Counted from the first letter of the stretch, positions 46,169 to 54,888 are shown. The stretch: DNA of 64,000 nt from Candidatus Schekmanbacteria bacterium (GCA_016219965.1 JACRJM010000002.1:186001-250000); one strand, 5' to 3'. Numbers and translations: made by a program. Notes: generated from the sequence alone by a model not told the origin.

Positions 46169-46594
46169 CTATTCCCTGTCTGCAGGCCCCAGCGAATCAA
46201 GATATCCCTGAAGTATGAGTATGGCTGAGACCTTGTCCTTAAGCATTTTTCTTTTTTCTCTTCTTATGTTTGCATCAATGAGGCTTCTCTCTGCCTCCTG
46301 CGTTGAGAATCTTTCATCCCACTGGACAAAGGGGATGTCAGTATTTTTTTTGATTGAGTCTACAAATGCGAGGGTCTTTTCAGCCTGCGGGCCTGCATTT
46401 CCGTGGAAGTCGGAGGGCAAACCGAATACAACCCTTTTTACCTCGAATTTTTCCATTACCGCGAGAAGTTCTTTTTCTTCTCTCCTGTCCATGTTCCTTT
46501 GAATCGTATCGAGTCCGCGCGCAATAAGCATCCCCTCGTCGCTTACGGCAACGCCGATGCGTCTGTCCCCTATGTCAAGTCCGAGTATTCTCAT
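46169..46594 (-). CDS. ruvX: Putative Holliday-junction resolvase / pre-16S rRNA nuclease YqgF
   Basis: RNase H-like nuclease of 141 residues. MRILGLDIGDRRIGVAVSD holds the first catalytic aspartate, VFGLPSDFHGNAG the central motif and WDERFSTQEAE the later one. The family matures 16S rRNA ends in E. coli. Upstream partner of mltG. Confidence 0.93.
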   Translation of the reverse strand: MRILGLDIGDRRIGVAVSDEGMLIARGLDTIQRNMDRREEKELLAVMEKFEVKRVVFGLPSDFHGNAGPQAEKTLAFVDSIKKNTDIPFVQWDERFSTQEAERSLIDANIRREKRKMLKDKVSAILILQGYLDSLGPADRE

Positions 46595-46688
46595 AAATAT
46601 CCTATTGTAAATAATTTTATTATTTTGATATTCTACATAGTTATAAATATTAATAATATCAAATTTTTAACAAATAAATATTGTTATT

Positions 46689-47177
46689 ATGAAATTAGGA
46701 GTTATTTCAGATTCTCACGACAACCTCGATGCCATAGCGCTGGCACTAAAAGTGTTTGAAAAGGAGGATGTCGAAGCCATCCTTCATGCCGGAGATATCA
46801 CGTCTCCTTTTACAGCAAGGGCTTTGGGAAATGGAGGCAAAAAGGTTTACGCAGTTTTCGGAAACTGCGATGGAGAAAAGCTCGGGTTGAAACAGGCTTT
46901 TTCAGAGATTGGCGGTGAGATCTGCGAAGACCTTATAGATTACGAATTTGATGGCAGAAGCGTTTTCATGACCCATAAGGACAGCATCGCCATCCCTGTT
47001 TCTGCTTCAGGGCACTTTGATATTGTAATCTACGGGCACACGCACAGGCATGTCGTAAAAAAAACAAAAGGTAAGCTCCTCTTAAATCCCGGCGAGCTTA
47101 GCGGATGGGTAACACATCAGAAGACACTTGCTATTTTGGATTTGGATAAACTGGACGCAAAGATAGTGAAGCTCTGA
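46689..47177 (+). CDS. YfcE/MJ0936-family metallophosphodiesterase
   Basis: A 162-residue calcineurin-like phosphoesterase. Metal motifs: SDSHDN, HAGDITS, FGNCDG and YGHTHRH. Family members hydrolyse phosphodiesters such as bis-p-nitrophenyl phosphate in vitro; the natural substrate is unknown. It diverges from ruvX across 94 bp. Confidence 0.88.
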   Translation: MKLGVISDSHDNLDAIALALKVFEKEDVEAILHAGDITSPFTARALGNGGKKVYAVFGNCDGEKLGLKQAFSEIGGEICEDLIDYEFDGRSVFMTHKDSIAIPVSASGHFDIVIYGHTHRHVVKKTKGKLLLNPGELSGWVTHQKTLAILDLDKLDAKIVKL

Positions 47178-47188
47178 TTGCCGCTTTT

Positions 47189-47806
47189 TTATCCCCCGGC
47201 TTTTCTCGCTTCTTCAATGAACTGTTTTACAAGTTCCCTGTTTTTTATTCCCGGTGCTGTTTCAAGGGAGCTTGATGCATCTACAGCATAAGGCTTAACC
47301 TTCAGGATCGCCTCTTTTATATTTCCCGGATTGAGCCCGCCGGATAATATTATCTTGCCGTATTGTTTTGCCTCTTCAACCAAAGCCCAGTTGAAGGTAA
47401 CTCCTGTTCCTCCCTGAACACCCTTAACATAGGAATCAAGGAGGAATGCAGAAACTTTAAAGTCTTTTATGGACTTAATGCTGTTTGCATCTTTTACTCT
47501 TATTGCCTTTATGACCTTCTGGGTTGCGAACGACTGGACATATTCAGGAGTTTCATCGCCGTGGAACTGAAGGACATTGAGATGGCATGTGTTATGAATA
47601 TTCAATATGGTGCTTCGCTCTTCATCAACAAATACGCCGACCGAGCTTATAAATGGCGGTATACGGCTGATTATTTGCGCCGCCGCTTCAGGCTCAATGA
47701 ACCTTTTACTTTTCCTGTAAAAAATAAAGCCCAGCGCATCTGCTCCGTTCTCAACGCAAAAAAGCGCATCTTCGATAGTTGTTATTCCGCAAATCTTGAT
47801 TTTCAT
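47189..47806 (-). CDS. trpF: Phosphoribosylanthranilate isomerase
   Basis: TIM-barrel enzyme of tryptophan synthesis. MKIKICGITT with the catalytic cysteine, GFIFYRKSKRFIEP, the QFHGDETPEY segment and the C-terminal ILSGGLNPGNI and AVDASSSLETAPGIKN are all present. No other trp genes are nearby, so this is an isolated trpF. It converges on the phosphodiesterase gene and diverges from thpR. Confidence 0.93.
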   Translation of the reverse strand: MKIKICGITTIEDALFCVENGADALGFIFYRKSKRFIEPEAAAQIISRIPPFISSVGVFVDEERSTILNIHNTCHLNVLQFHGDETPEYVQSFATQKVIKAIRVKDANSIKSIKDFKVSAFLLDSYVKGVQGGTGVTFNWALVEEAKQYGKIILSGGLNPGNIKEAILKVKPYAVDASSSLETAPGIKNRELVKQFIEEARKAGG

Positions 47807-47832
47807 AGTGCATTAATTATAGAATTCTTATT

Positions 47833-48417
47833 ATGAAAGAGCAATCACTTCGTCTTTTTATTGCCATAGACATCGGCGAAGACATCCGCAAGCAAATGTC
47901 TTCTTTAACTGCTGAACTTAAGAACATCGTTCCTGGAGTGAAGCCAGTAAACCCTGATATCATGCATCTTACAATAAAATTCCTTGGAGGCACGGATGAA
48001 AAGCTTGTCCCGCAGATCATTGATGAAATGAAAGCCTCTGTCTCCGGTATAAGTCCTTTCACTCTAAGGATTGCGGGTGCCGGTGCTTTTCCCAATCCGG
48101 AAAGAGCTCGTGTAGTATGGGTTGGCATTCACACTGACGGCAACAATGCGCTTACTCTTATAAAAGAAGAGCTCGACAAAAGGCTTTCCAGATTAGGTTT
48201 TGAGATTGAGGAACGGGACTTTAAACCCCATCTCACTCTTGCAAGAATTAAATTTCCCCAGAAGGGAGATAAAATCCAAAACTTCGTAAACAAATACACA
48301 TCTCAGGAATTTGGCACTGTGAATGTCGCCAACATCAACCTCATGCAAAGCACACTCCTCCCCTCCGGCGCAAAATATGAATGTATTGGGGAGGCGAGGC
48401 TAAAAAACAAATCATAG
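47833..48417 (+). CDS. thpR: RNA 2',3'-cyclic phosphodiesterase
   Basis: 2H-family phosphoesterase (LigT type) of 194 residues. The two HxTx motifs are HLTIKF near residue 45 and HLTLAR near 136. Hydrolyses 2',3'-cyclic phosphate RNA ends. The start LRLFIAIDI is typical. It diverges from trpF across 26 bp. Confidence 0.9.
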   Translation: MKEQSLRLFIAIDIGEDIRKQMSSLTAELKNIVPGVKPVNPDIMHLTIKFLGGTDEKLVPQIIDEMKASVSGISPFTLRIAGAGAFPNPERARVVWVGIHTDGNNALTLIKEELDKRLSRLGFEIEERDFKPHLTLARIKFPQKGDKIQNFVNKYTSQEFGTVNVANINLMQSTLLPSGAKYECIGEARLKNKS

Positions 48418-48461
48418 CATATTGGAGAAAGGCATTTTGTGTGAACGACCATTGGTTGCTC

Positions 48462-48504
48462 TTGACATGCTTATTGTAATTACAATATAATTACATTGGA
48501 GGTG
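48462..48504 (+). promoter_or_regulatory. Toxin-antitoxin promoter with palindrome
   Basis: TTGACA (48462-48467), 18-base spacer, TATAAT (48486-48491). The palindrome TTGTAATTACAA (48474-48485) sits between them against the -10, and a GGAGGTG ribosome site follows (48498-48504). Placement fits autorepression by the AbrB-type antitoxin. Confidence 0.55.
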
Positions 48505-48512
48505 ATGGAAAA

Positions 48513-48761
48513 GTGAAAGTAAATATCGTGCCAATCGGGAATTCCAAAGGGGTCAGAATTCCTAAAATATTTTTAGAGCAGTGCCGGATAAAGAATGAAG
48601 TTCTTCTGGAAATGGATGGAGAGAATATTGTCATTAAGCCTTTAAAGAAGATAGCAAGAAAGGGATGGGATGAGCATTTTAAGAAGATGAGAGATAACAA
48701 AGAAGATAAGATGCTTATTGATGATAATATGGATCTTAGCATGGAAGGATGGGAATGGTAG
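48513..48761 (+). CDS. mazE: AbrB/MazE-type antitoxin
   Basis: An 82-residue protein. The N-terminal swapped-hairpin DNA-binding domain reads VNIVPIGNSKGVRIPKIFLE; the acidic, tryptophan-containing tail (DDNMDLSMEGWEW) is the kind that blocks MazF. It starts at GTG with a strong GGAGGTG site. It overlaps the toxin gene, so translation is coupled. It probably represses the promoter just upstream. Confidence 0.85.
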   Translation: MKVNIVPIGNSKGVRIPKIFLEQCRIKNEVLLEMDGENIVIKPLKKIARKGWDEHFKKMRDNKEDKMLIDDNMDLSMEGWEW

Positions 48762-49078
48762 TTAAGCAATATGATGTTTTTCTGATTTCTCTTGATCCTG
48801 CAACAGGACATGAAATAAAAAAAGTCCGCCCCTGCATTATTATTTCCCCCGATGAAATGAACCGCAATATTTCTACGGTTATAATTGCCCCCATGACAAC
48901 TCAATCACATTTATATCCTACGCGTGTTCCGGTTAATTTTAAACGGAAAAAAGGCTGGGTCGTATTGGATCAAATACGAACTGTTGATAAAAAAAGACTG
49001 ATTACAAAACTAGGCGCTGTTGACGTCAATACCATTAAGTCTATAAAATTAGTTATAAAAGAGATGCTCGTAGATTAA
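48755..49078 (+). CDS. mazF: MazF-type mRNA interferase toxin
   Basis: A 107-residue PemK/MazF toxin that cleaves RNA. Motifs: QYDVFLISLDPATGHEIKKVRPCIIIS, TVIIAPMTTQ and VLDQIRTVDKKRL, with the catalytic region's Arg and Thr. The frame also starts at 48749; the ATG at 48755 has GGAAGG at proper distance and is preferred. It overlaps the antitoxin stop. Confidence 0.88.
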   Translation: MVVKQYDVFLISLDPATGHEIKKVRPCIIISPDEMNRNISTVIIAPMTTQSHLYPTRVPVNFKRKKGWVVLDQIRTVDKKRLITKLGAVDVNTIKSIKLVIKEMLVD

Positions 49079-49121
49079 GTCCGGAAAATAAAAATCAAAA
49101 GATATTTATGAGGATAAAACT

Positions 49122-49343
49122 ATGAAAAAACATTTCATGATATGCGTAAATAATCGCGGTTATGAAGCGTCGCTGGAAATCAGAAAACTATATGAAGTAT
49201 TGACAGATAGGGTAGCCGAGACTCATCACCAAAGAAGAGTTATTGATGAATCAGGAGAAGAGTATCTATACCCGGAAGGATACTTTGCACCTATACGGTT
49301 GCCTCATATCACAAAAGAAAAATTAGAATTGGCGACAGCATAA
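49122..49343 (+). CDS. Conserved small hypothetical protein
   Basis: A 73-residue soluble protein with a GYEASLEIRKLYEVLTD start and an ESGEEYLYPEGYFAPIRLP segment. It resembles widespread small proteins of unknown function of about this size that I cannot name. It sits 43 bp after mazF with an AGGA-containing leader and may be part of the same transcript. No zinc or nuclease motif. Confidence 0.55.
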   Translation: MKKHFMICVNNRGYEASLEIRKLYEVLTDRVAETHHQRRVIDESGEEYLYPEGYFAPIRLPHITKEKLELATA

Positions 49344-49573
49344 CATTTCACTTCTGTAAACGTCTTTTACTGTTCCGCTGATTTATTCTGTTTCTTTTTT
49401 TGCCATCTTATTTTCTTATTTTGTTATCCCTTTGAAAAAGGGGATCCAGAAATAATGAGTAAAAGTGGCTTTTGAATCATGTACGAAATGACAATCTTGA
49501 CATCGCCTTTAATAACCCCATATACTTTTATTAAGTATCTAATAAGTATAAAAAAGAATATTGGACCAATAAT

Positions 49574-49590
49574 AGGAGGAGTGACTCATT
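49574..49590 (+). promoter_or_regulatory. Strong ribosome site before an ATT start codon
   Basis: AGGAGGA (49574-49580) lies 7 bases before ATT (49588-49590), the first codon of the open frame that matches the HNH-protein family start. No ATG, GTG or TTG occurs in this frame until 50146, well inside the protein. Confidence 0.6.
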
Positions 49591-50328
49591 ACTAAGAATA
49601 TTCACGGATTAGGGCGAGATATTCCAGAATACATTCGTCGGCGAGTTCGCCAGGAATGTGGATTTGGGTGCGTCATTTGTGGTCTAGCTATCGCGCAGTA
49701 CGAACATATTGATCCGCCATTTTCCGATGCCACTGTTCACGATCCAGAGAACATAGCACTCCTGTGCGGTACGTGTCATGATCATGTAACTAGAGGTATC
49801 TGGTCAAAAGAAAAGATTCTGGAAGCGCGCAAAACCCCAAAGACGTTTGTTCAGGGCTATGCCAGGGATGCTTTTGATTTCAAAGCACCTTTCGATCTGT
49901 TCGTTGGAGATAATTGTTTTGCAGATGTCCATTGTGTTATACGAAAAAGCACTGGGGATGAATGGTTTTCGATTGAAGCGCCGGAGGATGCAGAGGCACC
50001 TCCTCTTTTAAGTGCTAAATTTTTTGCCCTAAATGGTCAACCAGAGCTTGAGATTTATCAGAACGAGTGGAGGTGCTCAACTGGTATTTGGGACCTGCAA
50101 GTATCTGGTCAGACAATTGAGGTCCGCACTGAATCTCGTAAGGTTATGCTTAGGCTGAAAGCCAGACCTCCACATGGATTAGAAATACAGTATCTTAAAA
50201 TGGTATTTCAGAATACGGGCATTTCGATAGACAATGATGGAACTGTGCTTCTGTCGGTGGATGGCACTCAGATTCAAATGAAGGGTTCAAAAGTGGCTAG
50301 CGCGGATGCAGTGTTCAATTTACCGTGA
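49588..50328 (+). CDS. HNH-nuclease-type protein with apparent ATT start
   Basis: A 246-codon frame that conventional start rules miss. The protein reads (ATT)TKNIHGLGRDIPEYIRRRVRQ, then FGCVICG, YEHIDP, HDPENIALLCGTCHDH, a zinc-binding HNH fold with two CxxC-like pairs, then a beta-rich C-terminal half (about 90-246). A family of HNH proteins with this IHGLGR start and the same two-part layout is known from mobile and accessory regions; its role is not established. ATT is a rare but real start (infC); a point change from ATG is an alternative, in which case the gene may be weakly expressed or dying. It overlaps no neighbour; the zinc-ribbon gene follows after 22 bp. Confidence 0.7.
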   Translation: MTKNIHGLGRDIPEYIRRRVRQECGFGCVICGLAIAQYEHIDPPFSDATVHDPENIALLCGTCHDHVTRGIWSKEKILEARKTPKTFVQGYARDAFDFKAPFDLFVGDNCFADVHCVIRKSTGDEWFSIEAPEDAEAPPLLSAKFFALNGQPELEIYQNEWRCSTGIWDLQVSGQTIEVRTESRKVMLRLKARPPHGLEIQYLKMVFQNTGISIDNDGTVLLSVDGTQIQMKGSKVASADAVFNLP

Positions 50329-50350
50329 ATGCCTCAAGCGAGAGGACGAG

Positions 50351-50701
50351 ATGCCAGTCTACGAATATATGTGTTTCGATTGCGGTGCGATTACTGAAGT
50401 TTTGCGGTCAATCATATTGCGGGATGATGTAACAAGTTGCGGTAGATGCGGGGCCTCAACAGAACGGATCATAAGTAGGTTCAATACGGTTGGGCCTGTT
50501 GCTCCACAAACCTTTAATCCAGATTGCCCAGGCAAATCACGAAGCACTGCCGTACGCCTGGCAGGAGGAAGTGTAAAATTTAAGAATTGTAGCTTTCGGA
50601 ACTTTCAAACGGGCATAAGTGTTGCCAAAGGATCAAAACTAAGCATGGACGGCAGCAAATTTGAAAATATTGACAAGCCCATTGAAGTTACCAATGAATA
50701 G
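50351..50701 (+). CDS. FmdB-type zinc-ribbon protein with beta-helix-like tail
   Basis: A 116-residue protein. The N-terminus MPVYEYMCFDCG and CGRCG form an FmdB-family zinc ribbon (C8, C11, C30, C33). After a short linker, the C-terminus (about 75-116) reads GGSVKFKNCSFRNFQTGISV and LSMDGSKFENIDKPIEV, which looks like two or three coils of a right-handed beta-helix. The combination is unusual. The ATG at 50351 has GAGAGGACGAG before it; the longer frame to 50306 is inside the HNH gene. Likely co-transcribed with the HNH gene. Confidence 0.6.
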   Translation: MPVYEYMCFDCGAITEVLRSIILRDDVTSCGRCGASTERIISRFNTVGPVAPQTFNPDCPGKSRSTAVRLAGGSVKFKNCSFRNFQTGISVAKGSKLSMDGSKFENIDKPIEVTNE

Positions 50702-50822
50702 AACAATAATGGGTTTGATATTTACTTTCGTGACAACATTGACATCAGCCTCATGTAATCTCGCTGAGTAAAGAAGCACAAATAAATTATAGGGCTCTGT
50801 AGCAATATAGGGGTGAAACAGT

Positions 50823-51725
50823 ATGAAATCGTTCCGTAGCGTTGTCGGTAGTGAAGTGCGCTTTTCAGTTTCGCCTCATTTCCCGTGCCCTTGCGGTAGC
50901 AGGAAATCCACTTCTCAATGTTGTTTGACAGCAACAGGTTTAAATAAGATTCCAGCTTCGACTTTACCTCCGGCTCCGAAGACAGGAGAATCTCTCAAAT
51001 CGTGTTACGCTAATTGTTTGGCTGATTGTGATCGTGAGCTGTCGCGCGAACATTATTTTTCCAACTCGCTACTTCACTACTTGAATCGAGATAATGATCT
51101 CAGAGTAGGCGGCTTACCATGGACAAAAGGCAAGGAACAGGTTTTGCCCCCAAATGCTTTCGCCTCAAAAGTACTTTGTAAACGTCACAACTCAGCACTG
51201 TCGAACTTAGATGCAATTGCCGTCCATCTATTTCAAGTCTTTGACGAAAAAGGTGCAGCTGGTAGTGGTCAGCAGTTGATCCATTTATTCAGCGGACATG
51301 ATCTCGAACGTTGGTTGCTCAAGATTCTTTGTGGAATAGCATATTCAAATAATCTATCGTTTGAGTTTGACACTGATCTTTCAATCCCGGACTATTGGTT
51401 ACGTATTTTGTTTGGCGAGGCAGAGTTTCCTAATGAACAAGGACTCTATGTGTGTAAGTCTCGTGGTTATTTATTTAAAGGACCACGTGGATTGCAACTA
51501 CGGGCAATAATAGGAAGGGGCCGGTTAACCGGAATGGGATTGTGGATTTGTGGTTACGAGCTGATTCTTTCGATGTCGGGTTTTCCATCTCGCGTATTCG
51601 ATGCGCGAGAGGTTGCGTATCGTCCATTAGAGCTCTACACTACTGGTTGTGACTTCGAGAAAAGTATTTTACTGAGTTGGAACGGCACTGCAGATCGAGG
51701 GACAATCTTTGTTACTATTGACTGA
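50823..51725 (+). CDS. SEC-C motif protein with HNH-like zinc cluster
   Basis: A 300-residue soluble protein. Near the N-terminus FPCPCGSRKSTSQCC (C22, C24, C33, C34) matches the SEC-C zinc motif. It is followed by C61/C65/C69, SREHYFS (H77) and LCKRHNSALS (C119, H122, N123), an arrangement like HNH-type nucleases with a distant second half. The C-terminal 170 residues are of no family I recognise. It may be a degenerate or divergent nuclease; the neighbouring toxin pairs and HNH gene suggest an accessory or defence role, not shown. Confidence 0.5.
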   Translation: MKSFRSVVGSEVRFSVSPHFPCPCGSRKSTSQCCLTATGLNKIPASTLPPAPKTGESLKSCYANCLADCDRELSREHYFSNSLLHYLNRDNDLRVGGLPWTKGKEQVLPPNAFASKVLCKRHNSALSNLDAIAVHLFQVFDEKGAAGSGQQLIHLFSGHDLERWLLKILCGIAYSNNLSFEFDTDLSIPDYWLRILFGEAEFPNEQGLYVCKSRGYLFKGPRGLQLRAIIGRGRLTGMGLWICGYELILSMSGFPSRVFDAREVAYRPLELYTTGCDFEKSILLSWNGTADRGTIFVTID

Positions 51726-51951
51726 GCTTGCGTTGCAGTGAGTGGGCGATGCCATACGACAGCCTTTATTCCATTAGAATACAACTAAGGATAATCATGT
51801 TACATTTCGTAGAAATGTGAGTAAAATTATGAGTAAACTTCTTGACTGGGCGATTTTTATTATGGGAGTTGCCTAAGATCTGTTTTCCCTCGATATCAAG
51901 CCATAGCAGACGCTTAAAATGTGGCGGGGAAAATATTGCATGTACGTTTCA

Positions 51952-52290
51952 TCATGCTCCTAAAATCTCGTTTAGTCCGTCGACAACCTGTGCAATGATT
52001 TCAGGCGAGATATGACCAATCCTTTTTCCTATTCTTTCTACGGAGAGAGTCCTGATTTGACTTATTTTTATCCATGATTCTTTTGGTAACAAATCAGTTT
52101 TAAGGTGTAAGGTAAGTGGGAATCCTGCACGCTGTTGCTGGCTGGTAATGGCAACTGCGATTACTGTCCCTGACCGTTCGTTGAAAATATCCTGACTTAG
52201 AATTAATACAGGACGGTAGCCTGCCTGCTCATGACCTCGCACAGGGTTGAGGTCGGCCCAACGTATTTCACCTCTTAATATTCGGGCCAT
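51952..52290 (-). CDS. mazF: MazF-family toxin of a second TA pair
   Basis: A 112-residue PemK/MazF-type protein: [38 protein letters not shown] and [17 protein letters not shown] are the MazF core blocks. It differs strongly from the first MazF here. Its ATG overlaps the 3' end of the antitoxin gene by 16 bases, the usual coupled layout. Confidence 0.88.
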   Translation of the reverse strand: MARILRGEIRWADLNPVRGHEQAGYRPVLILSQDIFNERSGTVIAVAITSQQQRAGFPLTLHLKTDLLPKESWIKISQIRTLSVERIGKRIGHISPEIIAQVVDGLNEILGA

Positions 52291-52517
52291 TCAGATAGAT
52301 CCTCTGACAAGCCTTCTTCTGCCAGGGCCTTTTCAAAGCGTGGATCAAGCTTGGCACATTCCTGCGCAAGACGGCTTTTTTCGAGCCTTCCTATTTTTTC
52401 TTCAACAGCTTCCTGGATTGCCTGACTGCGGTTGTGAAATATATGTTTCCTCACAAGTCTGTCCACTTTATCTAAAATAGTTTCATCAAGTGTTATTGCT
52501 ATTTTTGCCTTGCTCAT
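52275..52517 (-). CDS. Ribbon-helix-helix antitoxin
   Basis: An 80-residue protein from the ATG at 52517 (AAGAGGT ribosome site). [21 protein letters not shown] is a ribbon-helix-helix strand and helix; [13 protein letters not shown] is the second helix. The acidic tail ending [10 protein letters not shown] probably blocks the toxin. The longer frame to 52541 begins in the -10 element and is rejected. Confidence 0.85.
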   Translation of the reverse strand: MSKAKIAITLDETILDKVDRLVRKHIFHNRSQAIQEAVEEKIGRLEKSRLAQECAKLDPRFEKALAEEGLSEDLSEWPEY

Positions 52518-52538
52518 AGATTTACCTCTTGGTATTAC

Positions 52539-52566
52539 CATATATCATACTTTTATATTCTGTCAA
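52539..52566 (-). promoter_or_regulatory. Promoter of the second toxin-antitoxin pair
   Basis: On the minus strand TTGACA (52566-52561), 16-base spacer and TATATG (52544-52539). It lies about 20 bases before the antitoxin ATG and fixes that start. Confidence 0.55.
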
Positions 52567-52579
52567 TTTTTTTAATTAT

Positions 52580-53740
52580 CTACCTCATCTTTCGTTTGAA
52601 CATCATTAGTGACGTGAGGAAGATTGTCATTCCCAATAGTGCAAGGCAGATAATCTGGAAAGAGAGGTCTGCTGCGCCTGCCCCTTTTAACATTATGCCG
52701 CGCAGTATCTCCATGAAATAGCGGGCAGGGATTATATAAGTTGCAAGCTGAATGATTTTTGGCATGTTGCTTATGGGAAATATCATCCCTGAGAGTATGA
52801 CTGACGGCATCATTATAACAAAGGCTGTCATCATCGCCTGATGCTGTGTGCGCGAAAAAACTGATATGAGAATCCCAAGCCCCAGAGTGTTGAAAAGAAA
52901 AAGAAGCATAAGGAGAAACATGAGAAAGACGCTCCCCACTAATGGCACACCAAACCAGAAAAGGGCAATTAATATTACAGTTGATGCCATGATGAGCCCT
53001 ATTATTGTGAAAGGGATGAGCTTTCCTATTATCAGCTCAAATGCGGAAAGGGGTGTTGCTATCAACTGTTCAAGTGTCTGAAGCTCTTTTTCGCGCACTA
53101 TGGCGACGGAAGTGGATATCATTGTTATTACAAGGAGCACCATGACTATAATGCCCGGCACCATGAAGTTTTTGCTTTCAAGCTCCGGGTTGTAAAGAAC
53201 CTGCTCCTTCAAATCTATTATGTTTCCACCCGTCTTGTTAAACGAGTAATAAAGCCTGTTCCCTGAATTATAAAATTCTGTCCCGTAACGGCTCTTTAAA
53301 ATCTCTGCCGAATAGCTGTTACCTATGCGCCCTGCATAGCCTTCCGCTACCCTTGCATAATTTGAATCAACGCCGTCGACGAGTAACTGGATCTTTGTGC
53401 TATCGCCGCGGGCTATATGACGTGAAAAGCCTTTTGATATGACGAGCCCGACTTTTGTTGTTCCTGTTTCAAGGGCAAAGTCAAGTTCACGCCTTCCTCC
53501 GCTTTCACCGCGCGGAGTAAAATACCCTGATGAGTAGAACTTCCTCAGAAAATCCCTGGACTGCGCTGACTTGTCGTAATCAATATAGGCGGCAGGGACA
53601 TTTTTTATATCCAGAGTCGCCGCATAGCCAAAGACCATAAGCTGTATTATGGGAGTCATAAGCATGATGCGTAAAAGGCGCGGGTCCCTGCGTATCTGTA
53701 TTAACTCCTTTAATGCAACGCTCAATATCCTGTTTAACAT
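52580..53740 (-). CDS. ABC-2 type exporter permease, YbhR/YhhJ-like
   Basis: A 386-residue permease: N-terminal helix, a large periplasmic domain, and five helices at the end (about 190-380). ELIQIRRDPRLLRIMLMTPI and VREKELQTLEQLIATPL are conserved elements of this family. It pairs with the next permease to form a drug exporter. Last gene of the minus-strand set adaptor-ATPase-permease-permease. Confidence 0.88.
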   Translation of the reverse strand: MLNRILSVALKELIQIRRDPRLLRIMLMTPIIQLMVFGYAATLDIKNVPAAYIDYDKSAQSRDFLRKFYSSGYFTPRGESGGRRELDFALETGTTKVGLVISKGFSRHIARGDSTKIQLLVDGVDSNYARVAEGYAGRIGNSYSAEILKSRYGTEFYNSGNRLYYSFNKTGGNIIDLKEQVLYNPELESKNFMVPGIIVMVLLVITMISTSVAIVREKELQTLEQLIATPLSAFELIIGKLIPFTIIGLIMASTVILIALFWFGVPLVGSVFLMFLLMLLFLFNTLGLGILISVFSRTQHQAMMTAFVIMMPSVILSGMIFPISNMPKIIQLATYIIPARYFMEILRGIMLKGAGAADLSFQIICLALLGMTIFLTSLMMFKRKMR

Positions 53741-53746
53741 TTGAAT

Positions 53747-54880
53747 TTACTCAATGACCTTTTTAAATTTTATAAGGCTCACTATGAAGCAGAGAACCGC
53801 CAGAACAAAAAGCGGAATGACATTGCCAAGAAGGTTTGTGATATCCGTACCTTTTAAGATTATCCCTCTTATTACAGGGAGGAAATATCTTGCCGGCACT
53901 AACATTGTTATATATTGCATCCACCGAGGCATTAACTCGATGGGGAAGATGTAACCTGAAAGCAGGAATGAAGGAAGCATCGTGCCAAGAAGACTTAACA
54001 GCCACGCCACCTGCTGGGAGCGGGTTATAGACGAAATAAGTATTCCCAATGAGAGCGCAAGTAAAAGAAAGAGAAAGCATACAATGGCAAACTCAACTGC
54101 ATTTCCTCTAAAGGGCATATCAAAGACAATGAAAGCTACGGCAACGACAGTTAAAAGATTTGCAATTGCAATGCCGCAGTAAGGGATGATTTTCCCTATC
54201 AGTATCTCGTACCTTTTTAATGGCGATGCAAGCAGGCTTTCAATGGTGCCCACTTCATGCTCTTTTACGATTGTAAGCGAAGTGAGCATTGTGGTTACTA
54301 CGAGTATGATGATGGCAAGAAGGCCGGGCACGAAAAAATGGCGGCTGTCGAGATTTTCGTTATAGTAGAAGCGCGAGGCTATCTCAACAGGGCGCGTGTC
54401 CTTCGGGGCTTGCATTGCCGCACTGATAAAATATTTCCTCAGAGCTTTTTGCGAATATGCCTCTATTATTGAATTTGCATAACCTCTTACCTGATTTGCA
54501 CTGTTGTTATCAGCGCCGTCAACGATTAACCCCACTTCAGGAGATTCACCGCGGATAAGCTTTTCCCTGAAGCCTTCTTTTATTACAAGCACCATGCTGA
54601 GCTTTCCCCTGCGGAGCATTTCTTCCGATTCGATTATGCTTTTTACATCTTTGTGCTTTACGAAGAATCCGGAGTTCTCAAAGGCTGTGACAAGCCGCCT
54701 TGAGTCGTATGTCCTGTCAAAGTCGCATACTCCGAAGCTGATGTTATCTATGTCGAACTTGAGTGCAAATCCAAAAAGGATAAGCACAAAGGCAGGGTAG
54801 GCAAGCGCTATGTAGAGCACCCTGACATCGCGCAGGATGTGTATCAGCTCTTTTTGTGCGACTGCTAATATGTTTTTCAT
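53747..54880 (-). CDS. ABC-2 type exporter permease, YbhS-like
   Basis: A 377-residue homologue of the preceding permease with the same plan and the KEHEVGTIESLLASPLKRYE coupling segment. In E. coli the YbhS and YbhR permeases act with the YbhF ATPase and YbhG adaptor to export cationic drugs. It ends 6 bp before the other permease gene. Confidence 0.88.
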   Translation of the reverse strand: MKNILAVAQKELIHILRDVRVLYIALAYPAFVLILFGFALKFDIDNISFGVCDFDRTYDSRRLVTAFENSGFFVKHKDVKSIIESEEMLRRGKLSMVLVIKEGFREKLIRGESPEVGLIVDGADNNSANQVRGYANSIIEAYSQKALRKYFISAAMQAPKDTRPVEIASRFYYNENLDSRHFFVPGLLAIIILVVTTMLTSLTIVKEHEVGTIESLLASPLKRYEILIGKIIPYCGIAIANLLTVVAVAFIVFDMPFRGNAVEFAIVCFLFLLLALSLGILISSITRSQQVAWLLSLLGTMLPSFLLSGYIFPIELMPRWMQYITMLVPARYFLPVIRGIILKGTDITNLLGNVIPLFVLAVLCFIVSLIKFKKVIE

Positions 54881-54888
54881 CTTCCCAT

